The notes under the pieces: model-generated
Told to the model about the DNA's origin: nothing
The model's input: the letters and a program-made list of their open reading frames with translations, nothing else
Database searches by the model: none
Translations under genes and position numbers: made by a program
From: Tetrapyrgos nigripes
Taxonomy: Eukaryota; Basidiomycota; Agaricomycetes; Agaricales; Campanellaceae
NCBI GenBank assembly: GCA_013368315.1
Contig: JAACJM010000036.1
Location: forward strand, 490,969 to 554,968
Direction of reading: 5' to 3'
Length of the DNA: 64,000 bases
Part shown: positions 34,418 to 44,803 of the stretch, piece after piece
Layout of the letters: each line of letters starts with the position of its first letter
Numbering within the stretch: the stretch's first letter is position 1

Positions 34418-35264
34418 CCATTAAAACATAATCAGCAAAGAAGCTTTAAAGTCACGCTCACCTTCTGCACCAGCCTTGAACAATTCCAGAAAGTAGAACT
34501 TGCTCTGGGTAGTCAGCAATAAACACTGCCAGCTCAAATATAACTTGACAAAAGTAACCGTCAGGGCACTGTCAGAGTACTGGCTCAGTCATTGCAGGTC
34601 TGAGAGACTGTAAGATTGCTGCAATGGAGGAGTGATAAAGTTGCTTCTTGAAGAGTCAAAAGCTCAGGTCGTTGTCATACTTGCAGTCTGCTGGATGTGA
34701 TATGTAGTAAGATATTGTAAACAGGATATACATTAACGACAGAACTTACACTTGGGTATAACAAGAAAACCTATCAGGATAACAGTATTACAATGGGCGC
34801 GACAAGCTCTATTGGTGATATTTCCAATGGAGATGTAAAGTGGGTGGTACTCGACATGTTCTGTGGTGACAGAGACAGTTGTCTTGTCGGCTCCAAGGAT
34901 GACATAGACAACCATGGCTCCATGCAATTCAGCTTTATTGGTACTAGCATCATAGATTTTGTTCTAAAAGAAAGTAAATCAATATGTAACCAAATGGCTG
35001 CAAGGGCTAATCTAAGTGAGGACTTACAGCATGCTGCCATCCAAAGTTTCTGGACATGAAGTCACTCCAACGCCGTTTACCATGCGGGTCAAGATGTATA
35101 TATGGGCATGGGTCAAAGTCATGAATGAGGAGGGGGTTGGAGAGTATTTGGGAAATGACAACATCGGGATCACGATACCAGACTTGATATGATGTCTTCT
35201 GCCATTCAGGAGCATTGCTTCCAAGAGACTCAGAGGAAGATAGCATGAGATAGACCCCTGTTAG

Positions 35265-35612
35265 ACTCTTCCTCACTACCGACATCTGAGCCAGTGCACA
35301 GTTCAGGGGGATTTTAGACCAGAATTGGCAAACTGATACATCTTGTTTCAGGTACAAATTTGGAGAGCCAGTATGATTTTTATTATCATATGGCCCAGCT
35401 AGTGCTGGGATGGGAATATGTCTATGCAAAATTTGCACAGGCAAATTCTCCCAGCCCAGTGATGGTGGAAATATGAATGTACAGGGAGGGTGCAGGATGG
35501 GGGTCAGCCTCTAATGGCGGACAAAGAAACTTCACTTTGAGGCATTTTTATGATATCACTCACTTTCTTTGTCTTTTCTTACTTATATACTCACAACTTG
35601 CATGTATGTAGT
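35265..35612 (+). pseudogene. Duplicate 3' fragment of the F-box/LRR gene plus flank
   Basis: This matches 19786-20065 in the same orientation (TTCCTCACTACCGACATC, TACAAATTTGGAGAGCC, CAAATTCTCCCA, ATGATATCACTCACTT). A 45-bp extra piece near 35303-35350 ends TTTCAG and resembles an intron absent from the left copy. It abuts the truncated transposase. Confidence 0.7.
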
Positions 35613-35725
35613 GTCGGGCAGGCATAGTACAAACAGTACACTAAAAGCAGAGTGGCAACTCCATACTTACCTGGGGATAAGAGTAGCTTGATAAGAGCTT
35701 GTTAGAGGACTTGTTGAGCGATGAA

Positions 35726-36200
35726 TGTCAAGAACATTGTCACTTAGCAAAGCCACCCAAGTCACACAATGAATGAGATAGATTCGGTGAGTTACAAGGA
35801 GATGAGATAGAGAAAGAGTAATAGAGACAAGAAGAGGTCGAGTAGCTGACTATGCTCAACACTGCACTGTACTAGGAGCGGAGTGGAGACGAAGTGAACA
35901 GACTAAGGAACCTAGCTACGAGATCTACGATATATATAGAGAAGAAGTGAATATGTGAGAATGTCCATGGACCCCAGGGATCAGAGGAGATAAGAATGTG
36001 AGTCAAGTAAAGTAATATGTACATGAGAACGTCCATGGAGATAAAGGAAACGGAGAAGTGAGTCATAGATCTAAGAGATGATGATGAGAAGTAATCAGTA
36101 TTTATGGGTTTATGGAAGATAATAGAATGGTGAACAGAAGTGAATAGATAATAGAAGAGAATAGAGGGAAAATGAAGGAGGCGGGAGGCGATTCATGACA
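35726..36200 (-). repeat. 3' LTR of chromovirus E2
   Basis: 475 bp; preceded by ATGAA. CTATCCCCCTTTTT adjoins it internally as polypurine tract (minus strand). Confidence 0.95.
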
Positions 36201-36212
36201 CTATCCCCCTTT

Positions 36213-36752
36213 TTAGGTCGAGCTTTCGCCGGAGCTCGGGAGCCAACTGGTCCACTGCTTCGTGCACTGCATCCTGATTTGTTTGTCTAAGTCACGTGTA
36301 GTTGGCCAAGTTTCTGGTAATTCATGGGGAAAGTTTCCCCATCCCGTTAGGGCTGACTCGCGTCCGTTCCATCCTCCTTCCCATGTTCCCCATCCATCGT
36401 GAATGTTGACGTCTGCTGTGCCCCATCCAGCGTCGTTGTTGTTGTTCAAGTCAATGTTTCCTTCCCATGCGCTCGCATCCCCCCATCCCAGGTTGTTTCG
36501 TTTGTTGTGTCGTAGGCTACGCCGGTAGGTAACGCACCTCGACCGGTGTCCCTCTCCCATCCTACATCGTTTCGACGAGTCCTGCCCTGGCCAGATGCAC
36601 TGATTACATCCGCTGTGCCTCCCCATGTGCCCTTCATCCAATCTGCAACGCCGGCCTGAACGTTGACCGTATCTGCAACGTCCAGTGTTGTCTGTTAACG
36701 GGTCGATTGTCGTGGTGGTGGTTGAGACTGTGATAGTGATGGGAGTAGTCAT
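36213..36752 (-). CDS. ORF3 of chromovirus E2: tandem Cys/His motifs plus GW/WG repeats
   Basis: 179 aa, ATG at 36752, stop at 36213, uninterrupted although gag and pol of this copy carry seven stops. C-x9-C-x5-H-x3-H and C-x10-C-x5-H-x3-C are preserved exactly as in E1. The C-terminal part has five GW and four WG dipeptides (LGWGD, AGWGT, DGWGT, GGWNG, TGWGN) and a 10-residue-scale insertion relative to E1. It ends in the same WTSWLPSSGESST tail. The frame stays open upstream to 37025, overlapping the chromodomain in another frame, but the shared M-x-TPITIT start is preferred. Confidence 0.72.
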   Translation of the reverse strand: MTTPITITVSTTTTTIDPLTDNTGRCRYGQRSGRRCRLDEGHMGRHSGCNQCIWPGQDSSKRCRMGEGHRSRCVTYRRSLRHNKRNNLGWGDASAWEGNIDLNNNNDAGWGTADVNIHDGWGTWEGGWNGRESALTGWGNFPHELPETWPTTRDLDKQIRMQCTKQWTSWLPSSGESST

Positions 36753-36910
36753 GATGGAGAGTGATGAGAAGATAAGGAGGTGTTTTGGTAGGATGTGGTT
36801 GAGTTCTGTTCTGTCGTTCGAGTTCGATGTGGTTGGCTTTTTAACGAGTTCATATCCGTGGTAACGCGGGGCGGTCAAGTTCGTCTGGTGGGTTGTGACA
36901 GTAGACGCCG

Positions 36911-39900
36911 TTAGTGTCGGTAAGCTCGGGGATGTTTCTGGTGGAATTCTTCGATCATGTCCTTTACCTTGGTCAGGTTTGACGTGGGTACCCAGGTATT
37001 TTCCGAGTCGGGGTAGTCCAACCATTTGATCAGGTATTGAGTCCCTTTTCTGTTCCTGGTTGGTTTGGAGTCTAGTATCCTTTCGACATCGTATTCTTCG
37101 TCTGCATCTAGTAATTCCGCGGGAGGTTCTGGGTAGTTTGGTCCGTGGGCGTCTGTTTCCACGTACGGCGTCAATAGGGAAGCATGGAAGACGGGATGTA
37201 TCCGCCAGGTTGTCGGTAATTTCAATTTGTAGTTAACCTGGCTGATTACTTCAATGATCTCGAATGGCCCATGACGACGATCGGACAACTTAGCTTTTGG
37301 TCTCGTTGTCTTCAAGTTTTTTCCGTCGAGTAGCACCCTATCTCCGACTTTGTATCCTGTCCAGGGAATGGAATGGTTGCCATGCTGTGCTTTCATCGTT
37401 TCGGCGGCCAACGTCAAGCTTGCTTTGAGTTCATCCCTGAGTTGGTTGAGGTTTTCGAGTCGTTCCTCTACTGTCGGTAGGTTAGAGGTTGGATTGAATG
37501 ATGGGAAGAAGCGTGGTTGGTATTCGTGTAAGAGTTCGAAGGGGGATTTTCCCGTCGCCGAATGTATTCTGGTGTTATGGCTGAATTCAGCGTATGGTAG
37601 ATAGTCTACCCAGTCTTCTTGTCGATAGTTGCAAAAGATTCATAGGAACTGTTCCAATTCCTGATTGTATCGCTCCGATTCTCTGTCGGTCTGTGGATGA
37701 TAAGCGGTACTAAGGGCTGAAGTGATGCCTAGCTTCTCGTGGACCGCGGCCATGACCTTGCTAGCGAACTGCGGACCCCGGTCGGATATCATCTTGTCCC
37801 ATAACCCATATCGTCGCCAAGTGTTGTCAAGTAGTAGATTCACCGTTCCGTCACTGTCAATTGTTTTCGTACATGGCGATATGATGACCGTCTTTGTTGA
37901 CTTGTCAACTGTGACGTGGATTGCGTTGAACCCCTTGCATTCAGGGAGGTCCGTGATGAAGTCGGTGGTGATAGTTCCAAACGGACGTTCTGGGATTTCG
38001 GTGGGAATCAAGGGGATCCGAGTGGGATGGTTGTTGATTTTCGTTGCTTGGCATTTGGTGCAGCCAGTTACGTAGTCCTTGACGAAGACGGACATTCCTG
38101 GCCACCAAAATTCCCTGCTGACTAGTTCGTAAGTTTTGTATCGTCCGGGGTGTCCCGTTGCCAGGGAGTCACGGTGTAGTTTTACGATATCCCGTCGGAG
38201 GTCGTTGTCTGCTGGCACGTAAATCTTTCCTCGGAATAAAATGATCCCATCTTCGTAATTCCATTCCTGTAGGTTTTTTACCAGCGAACGTGGTCCGTTC
38301 CGTAGGATGACATCCAAGGCACTCACTACCTCTAGGTCCCTCTTGGGGCATTCCTTGATTCACCTTCGTAGTTCTACATCTCCTATGGCTGTTACTGTTC
38401 CTTGTCTAGTTGCTCGGATTCGGAAGAATTTGGGGTCGAGAAGGATTCTGTCGGTGTTATCGTTCTCGGTCCTGAGTTTGTGGTCTGGTCGTCTAGATAG
38501 CGGGTCAGCTTTATTCAGACTTCCAGGTTTATGTTGGAGGGAGAACTCAAATCGCGTAAGGAACAACGCCCATCGTGCCTGTCATCAACTGAGTTTTTGG
38601 GCGGTCTGGAAATATTCCAAGTTCTGGTGGTCGGTGAAAATTTCGATGGGATGGGGGGCTCCCTCCAAATAGTGTCTCCATGCTTCCAGTGCACGTATAA
38701 TTGCCAATAGTTCCTTATCGTGGATGTCGTAGTTTCGTTTGGTTTCTGAGAGGGATTTGGAGATGTAGGCGACTGGGTGCCATCGATTGTCTTCCCCGGT
38801 TTGCATAAGTATTCCCCCCGTTGCGTAGTCTGATGCGTCTACTTCCACTCGGTATGGTTTCGTGTAATCTGGCATCAGTAAAACGGGTTTTGATGTGAAG
38901 GCCGTTTTGAGGGATTGGAATGCCTTTTCAGCCTCTGTTACCCAGTTCCAGTGGTTGTCCTTCCTTGTCAGGTCGAAGAGAGGACATGCGATTTTTGAAA
39001 AGTCCTTGATGAAGTGTCTGTAGAAGTTTCCGAATCCTAGGAATGCCTGAACTTCCTTTACTGTTTTGGGAGTTGGCCATTCGAGTACTCCTTCTACCTT
39101 AACTGGGTCCATTGATAGAGTGTCGTGAGAGACAATCAGTCCCAGAAAGTCGACTTTGTCTGCTTCGAATATACATTTCTCAGGTTTAGCGTATAGGTCG
39201 TTGTCCTGTAGTCATCGTAGGACTGTCTTGACTAATTCCCGATGTTCATCTAGGTCACGAGTGAATATCAAAATATCATCCATGTAGACGACAATCTTCC
39301 CTTGGTCAATGAGATCCTTGAAGATAGTGTTCATCATTGCTTGAAAGGTCGCCGGTGAGTTCATTAATCCAAAAAACATGACTGTCAGCTCAAATAGTCC
39401 TCGGTTGGTTTTGAAGGCAGCTTTCCATTCGTCTCCTTCTTTGATACGGATGTTATTATATCCCCACCGTAGATCAATTTTGCTGAACACATATGCGTTT
39501 TTAAGTTTGTCGATTAGTTCTGGGATGAGGGGTAGTGGGTATGCATTTTTTACGGTTCCCTTGTTGAGCGCTCTATAATCCTGCACCGGGCGTAGCTTTC
39601 CATCCTTTTTCTTTACAAAGAAGAAGGGACTTGCCATTGGGGACTTTGATGGTTTAATGTATCCTTTCTCGAGGTTTTCAGTCAGAAAGGAATCAAGTTC
39701 AGATTGTTCGTTCGGGGAGAGAGGATACGTTTTACATGCACGTGGTTGGAAGCCGTCTTGTAGTTCGATCGCGTGATCCCAATTACTTCGTTGGGGTAGG
39801 CGTTCTGAAGTCTTTTTGTCGAACACCAATAAGTATTCATGGTATTGTTCTGGTATTTGTTCTTGCAACGAAGTTGCTGGGTTCGTGGATTTGTTTTCAG

Positions 39901-40842
39901 TGTTTTGTAGCGCTTTGGTAAAGGCAGCTCAGATACTCAGCTTGGTATCTGATAAACCTTCATCGGGGTCGGTGGGGGTGTCTAGGTATTCCATGACGAG
40001 TTCACTCCATTGTCCCGGAACATTCCATTGTCCGGTCGTGTCTTCTGAGGAGAGCATTGCTCCTAAGTCGATCCATTGTAATCGGATCTTCTTAGGTCGT
40101 TGTGATCGACACTGTCCCGCTATCTTGGGTTGTGGCATTGTTTTGTGTGGGCCCACGATGTCTTTGAATATCACTTGGTAGTCTCGATGATGTGTTCTGG
40201 GATCGACTATTTTAGGTTTCTCTATTCTTGGAGGAGAGATTTTCGACTTAGCTTCGGTCTTTACTGGGGTCTTTTCCAATGTACAAGCGCTGGGGCATCG
40301 CGTTAGGTTGATTTCCAATGTTGTCCAGTCAATCTCCGGGTTGTGGTGTCGTAACCAATCGGTACCCAAAATGATATCGTGATCCCTGATATCCGTGATG
40401 TAAAATTCGGCGATCTCCTCGTGATGGGATTGGTGATCTGGGGTGTAAATCCGTAGTTTTTGGATGATGTAATGTTTTACCCATCCCATTATGTTTTCTG
40501 ATCCATCGATGTTTCGAACGGGAAATGGTTTTTCTAGGGGAATGCGACTGAGATGATGTTTTTGGGCGAAGGTATTATTAATGATGATTCCTTCTGCTCC
40601 ACTGTCTAGTAGAGCGGTTGCGTCGATTTTTTGCCCAGTTATTTTCCCGATCAATTCGGTTTTAAGCTCTATTGATGGGGTCTGTTGGTTTCGAGTGATT
40701 ACCGTGATTCTCAATTCAGATAGGGATCGTGGCTTACGAAAGGGTATAGGGCTCGTGTATTGCCTGTGTTTTACTGGTATGTATGTCCATGTCCCTCCTC
40801 CTGACGACGTAGCAGGGGAGGTATTCAAAAATCCGATTCCGT
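36911..40842 (-). pseudogene. pol of chromovirus E2, disrupted
   Basis: Protease, RT (YMDDILIF near 39290), RNase H, integrase (intact zinc region GHPGRYKTYELV..CTKCQ near 38150-38050; core ISDRGPQFASK) and chromodomain (ends 36911). Stops are at 39212-39214, 38585-38587 and 38582-38584, where E1 has CGA. Further stops are at 38360-38362 (E1 AGA) and 37640-37642 (E1 CGG). Confidence 0.9.
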
Positions 40843-41997
40843 TACGAACTTCCTTAGTAGTCCTTCCTTTTCCTCTCCTGATAATGCTCCGATTCTGGCT
40901 GTGAGTTCCGAAATGTTGTCTGCGGTAGTGTTGGCCTTGGACTCCGAGGTTTCTGTGGTGACTGCGGCTTGCTTTATGGAGGGTCTCCAGGCCGTACTAT
41001 TGGGGACGATTGGAGGCGTGTTAGGAAATGTCGGGCAGTCGTTACCCATATGTCCCAATCCTCGACACCTGAAACATCGTCCTTCTTTCCTCATCTTTTC
41101 TCTTTCTTGGGGGGTCAGTTTGGGTGGATATTTAGTAATCGAAGATGCACCTGGGACATTGTCTTGGAAGGCGTTTACTTCCATGCCTCTTGTTCAACCA
41201 CTTCTTGTACTCTGTGACCCCCTTCCCGTCTGTCCTTCCTCCCTTCGAGGTTTATTCCATGAGTTCTTCTCTTCCTGCCTTTCTAACCAAATCATGTGTT
41301 GCTTAACCGCTGCCTTTTGTAGTGCCGCGAGATTCCTGGGTTGGGCGGATAGGTAGGAGATCCGGTCTACCAGCCCTCAGGGTAGTCCCTTTCGATACCA
41401 TTTCATTAACGCCTTATCGTTATAGCCAGTATCGTCAGCGTATCGTTTGAATTGGGAGTTGTACTTATCTATATCAGCCAGAGCTCCCTCCATTTTGATG
41501 TGTTCTATCTTGGTTTGGGCCTGGGTTTCCTGAGCTGAGGGTTTGAAATCTCGCAGGAATTCTCGCTTTACTTCGTATAGAGTCCAGAGTCTTCTCGTTT
41601 TTGGTTTCGAAGCAGAGGAATCCTCGTCGGTACTCGTATGTTCTTCGTCACTATCACTGAAATTGTCTTCTTCTTCAAAGACCTTCTTCATCATACTGCG
41701 CGCCCATCGTTTCGCTTCATCTCCTGAGAACAGCGTGAGGAAGAACGATATTTTCTCGTCTTCGGTAGGATAGACTTGGTCGTTGAGTCGGAGGTAGTTG
41801 TTAAACTCGGCCATCCAATCCTTTGTTTGATTCCGATCTCCTGTGAACTTTTCCGGTTTCACTCCTCGTTCCTTGGTGGTCGTATTAGGAAAGACCGAGG
41901 ACTGAGCGTCTTGAGCCTCTTCGTCGGGTGGGGCGGCGTCTCGGGGGGCTTGGGTTCCTCCCGTGGCAGCAGTGGCCGAGGCAGGGTTTTCTGACAT
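40825..41997 (-). pseudogene. gag of chromovirus E2, two internal stops
   Basis: MSENPAS start at 41997; zinc knuckle CFRCRGLGHMGNDC near 41075. TGA at 41377-41379 and 41194-41196 where E1 has CGA. The gag stop at 40825 lies in the TTTTTGA gag-pol junction. Confidence 0.85.
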
Positions 41998-42455
41998 TCT
42001 GAGGGCGGCGTGAATAGAGTGGAAGTCGATTGGAAGTGTGGGGTTGATTGAGATGGGTTCTTGGGCTGCACTAGTGGTGCTGTCAGTCGGGGATCTGTTG
42101 TGAGGGGAGTGGGGTTCTGAGGAGTGTTCGTGAGAGGGAGTAGGTGACGGGGTTGTAACCGGATTTGGGTTTTCTGTAGTTGGTTCTGATGGAAGTGATT
42201 CGAAGAGTGAGACTGGTTCGATACCGACTGCCTGTTCTTCAATTGAAAGGGGTCGGTTGTTTACGGAGAGTCGGTTGGGACACGGATGGTTTGTACAAAA
42301 CTCCCACCGGTTTTGATGTGAGAAGTAACAATCTCGTTGTCTTCAGGGGACGTGTGCGTGAGGTCGTCTGAGACAAACGAGTATGGGAGAGGGAACACGG
42401 CTGGGGTTTTGTGAGGCTGTGCGTGATCTAGTGGTTCTTGGAATTCCACTTTCGC

Positions 42456-42945
42456 TCATTCACTCGTTTCAGCTTCTGAAAATAAAAGATCCCACTGTTC
42501 TCTAGAGACGTCTTCCCAAGAGACCAATGATCTATAGTAGTTGATTATTCTAGGGACTCGGGTTTGGAGATATTCGTGGTATTCTTCTTGGCTGAACTCA
42601 AAGATGTTGCTATCTTCGTAGTCGGCGTGACTGAACCAATATGGGAGGGTTGTTTCCCCTAGTTGAACGAGGTAACACGTATCTGCAACTGCAACGTAGC
42701 GTGGAGAAGTGTTTTCAGGTGATATCTTTATTCGGAGGTATTCGGAGACGGTCACTTCACCTGGGATCCACAATCTTTTGTTGAGTATGATCCAATGGTC
42801 GTCGAGTTCGATAGCGTGCTTGTATACTGTTATTTCGAGTTCTTCTCGGTAGTTTACGAAGTATTCTGATTTTTCGATAGGAAAGGGATAGAACGGTGGA
42901 GGTCAGGTTCGTAGGTTGTGAATAAGGGGTTCGAAGTTAAGAGCC
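42456..42945 (-). CDS. ORF0 of chromovirus E2, upstream of gag
   Basis: An open frame of at least 105 aa (about 155 if followed to near the LTR) encodes FPIEKSEYFVNYREELE, RLWIPGEVTVSEYLRIK and YRSLVSWEDVSREQWDLLF. It ends in a TGAATGAG overlap. It is conserved with E1, where one CGA has become TGA. No initiating ATG precedes the conserved part, so initiation may use an upstream exon or a non-AUG codon. Not recognised. Confidence 0.5.
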
Positions 42946-43001
42946 AGTGTGTTTTTATCGAGGGTCTAGTTGTGAGGTGGGTGTAAGAGAGTCTGTTCAA
43001 G

Positions 43002-43476
43002 TGTCAAGAACGTTGTCACTTAGCAAAGCCACCCAAGTCACACAATGAACGAGATAGATTCGGCGAGTTACAAGGAGATGAGATAGAGAAAGAGTAATAG
43101 AGACGAGAAGAGGTCGAGTAGCTGACTATGCTCAACACTGCACTGTACTAGGAGCGGAGTGGAGACGAAGTGAACAGACTAAGGAACCTAGCTACAAGAT
43201 CTACGATATATATAGGGAAGAAGTGAATATGTGAGAATGTCCATGGACCCCAGGGATCGGAGGAGATAAGAATGTGAGTCAAGTAAAGTAATATGTACGT
43301 GAGAACGTCCATGGAGATAAAGGAAACGGAGAAGTGAGTCATAGATCTAAGAGATGATGATGAGAAGTAATCAGTATTTATGGGTTTATGGAAGATAATA
43401 GAATGGTGAACAGAAGTGAATAGATAATAGAAGAGAATAGAGGGAAAATGAAGGAGGCGGGAGGCGATTCATGACA
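43002..43476 (-). repeat. 5' LTR of chromovirus E2
   Basis: 475 bp; followed by ATGAA at 43477-43481. Confidence 0.95.
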
Positions 43477-43650
43477 ATGAAAGTAAGTATAAAACTTGTT
43501 ATTAGAAGGCCATCTACGAGTCCCTTTTATACCTGAGAGGGAGTGTAAATACATGTGATACAGGGGTTGCTCATGTAACTATGTATGACTACTGTGGCAA
43601 TGAGAATGGTGTATTTACATACTTACGATAGATCCAGGTATGAGAAATTT

Positions 43651-44398
43651 GCGGACACCCTGCAGACACCCATATTTTCATTGCTATGGACTTATTCCTT
43701 CTCAAAACCATTGTTCCTCTTAGTTTATAGGATAGTACAAACATTCCTACCACCTGCTATGAATAATAAGAATGATGGCCTTTCACCTAAGTCTCAGACT
43801 TGTGAAAATTGCTACACAGCCAACAGAACCTCACCAGCCACATCAATCAACATGTTCCAAGCTCAGACTTAATGCAGAAAAGGGAAGTGAAGAGACAGAG
43901 GATGGACACCAATCTAAGAGACCATGGAGGCAGAGAAAATAGTCTCTTTACAAATTGGCTATTCCCAGAAATTACAATGAGTACAAATTATTATAAAGCT
44001 ATTACAATGTATTATCTTGTAGAAACATGCTAAGACATGACCCTAATACCATTAATTGTTTGATATTCAAAGTTGACAAGTGCAAATGCTGGCAGCAAGC
44101 ATCTCAAAGCACTTGAGATGCGTGAGAAACATTTTGAGTGTCTTCAGTGTCGCAATTTCACAGAGAGATTGACTAGTGAGGGTGTAGGAATCTTCTCTTG
44201 GTATCCTGCAGAAAGATTATCTGTGGAAACATTGGGGGAAAAAATTTGTGGCTGTGCTTATCCCACTTTTTTGAAGATTTTTACACTTTGTGGACATCAG
44301 ATACAAGACTCTGAAAGTGTCTCTGAGGTAAGATATACATTGGTATAGGACATACAGTCTCATACAGCGTTCTACAATCCTATCTGCAGGGTGTCCGC
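43651..44398. mobile_element. MITE-like element with terminal inverted repeats
   Basis: GCGGACACCCTGCAG (43651-43665) and CTGCAGGGTGTCCGC (44384-44398) are exact 15-bp inverted repeats. Imperfect similarity extends about 25 bp outward on both sides, and two further GTGTCCGCAA copies lie at 44408-44440. The interior is AT-rich with no transposase. Tc1/mariner-type subterminal repeats look similar, but the family is unproven and the outer ends are uncertain. Confidence 0.6.
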
Positions 44399-44554
44399 AA
44401 CCCTGCAAGGTGTCCGCAAGGGGTGTCCGCAACTTCACCTATACCGCGATAGATCAATGATGGTAATTACTTATTGTACTTACTTGTATCTATTGTCTAC
44501 GTACTTCTACTGTTCTACTTAGAAGGTTGATGGCTACATGTAAATGCGTCAGTT

Positions 44555-44720
44555 CAACATGTAGATACGTATCTTCCTTCCTCTATACGATCGCTCTAGT
44601 ATCAAAGTCACTGTCATTCATTTCCTCTACGAGTAACGAGACAGTGGACAGCCCTGTACATGAAAGCGTTGATTATCGAGAAGAGGCGAAATGGAAAACC
44701 ATAGAAGAGCTTTTCCCTCC
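44555..44720 (+). repeat. Dispersed gene-fragment repeat, copy 3 (partial)
   Basis: Matches 20080-20220 almost base for base (TATCAAAGTCACTGTCATTC, GACAGTGGACAGCCCTG, CGAAATGGAAAACCATAG). An 'ACGAGTA' insertion is the main difference. Confidence 0.7.
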
Positions 44721-44803
44721 GAGTCCTCATAATGATGATTCAATCAATCTTTAATTTACAGTGACTAGAATAAGTATTCGACACATTCCAGCTGCAGATG
44801 CTT

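Larger units (their letters stand above)
20823..35260 (-). pseudogene. Plavaka-like (CACTA-type) transposase, degenerate and split by nested elements
   Basis: Read on the minus strand, pieces occur in family order. They are PEWQKTSYQVWYRDP (about 35215-35170), ILGADKTTVSV (34900-34860) and FKKQLYH..PDGYF..ADYPEQ..GIVQGWC (34640-34462). Next come DDLDAPAD and TLWDNFGMDDGIV (30290-30180), RADIHEM..DILHQIIKGCFKD (30085-30025), FKQWTGDD (29840-29810) and SITESQHITAVKKPWRR (29470-29420). The C-terminal block with ALVHWFN and FYVNQYADYHANEI lies at 21447-20823. Stops (for example in the segment before QCPDGYF) and a 1-nt shift near 21115 disable it. Two LTR elements sit in its introns. The N-terminus is cut off at about 35260, where an F-box fragment begins. 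The family name is from memory of mushroom transposases; the order of conserved blocks is the evidence. Confidence 0.72.
35726..43476 (-). mobile_element. Ty3/gypsy chromovirus, copy E2 (full length, decayed)
   Basis: 7751 bp with 475-bp LTRs (35726-36200, 43002-43476) and target duplication ATGAA (35721-35725, 43477-43481). It has the same minus-strand gene order as E1 and includes ORF0 and ORF3. Seven nonsense codons were found by comparison with E1, and the gag leader is frameshifted. Lesions in the two copies are at different positions, so they decayed independently after insertion. Confidence 0.95.

Noticed and set aside
36753..37025. ORF3 of E2 starting at 37025
   Set aside because: The added 90 residues overlap the chromodomain in another frame and are not continuous with ORF3 in E1; the shared start at 36752 is more likely.
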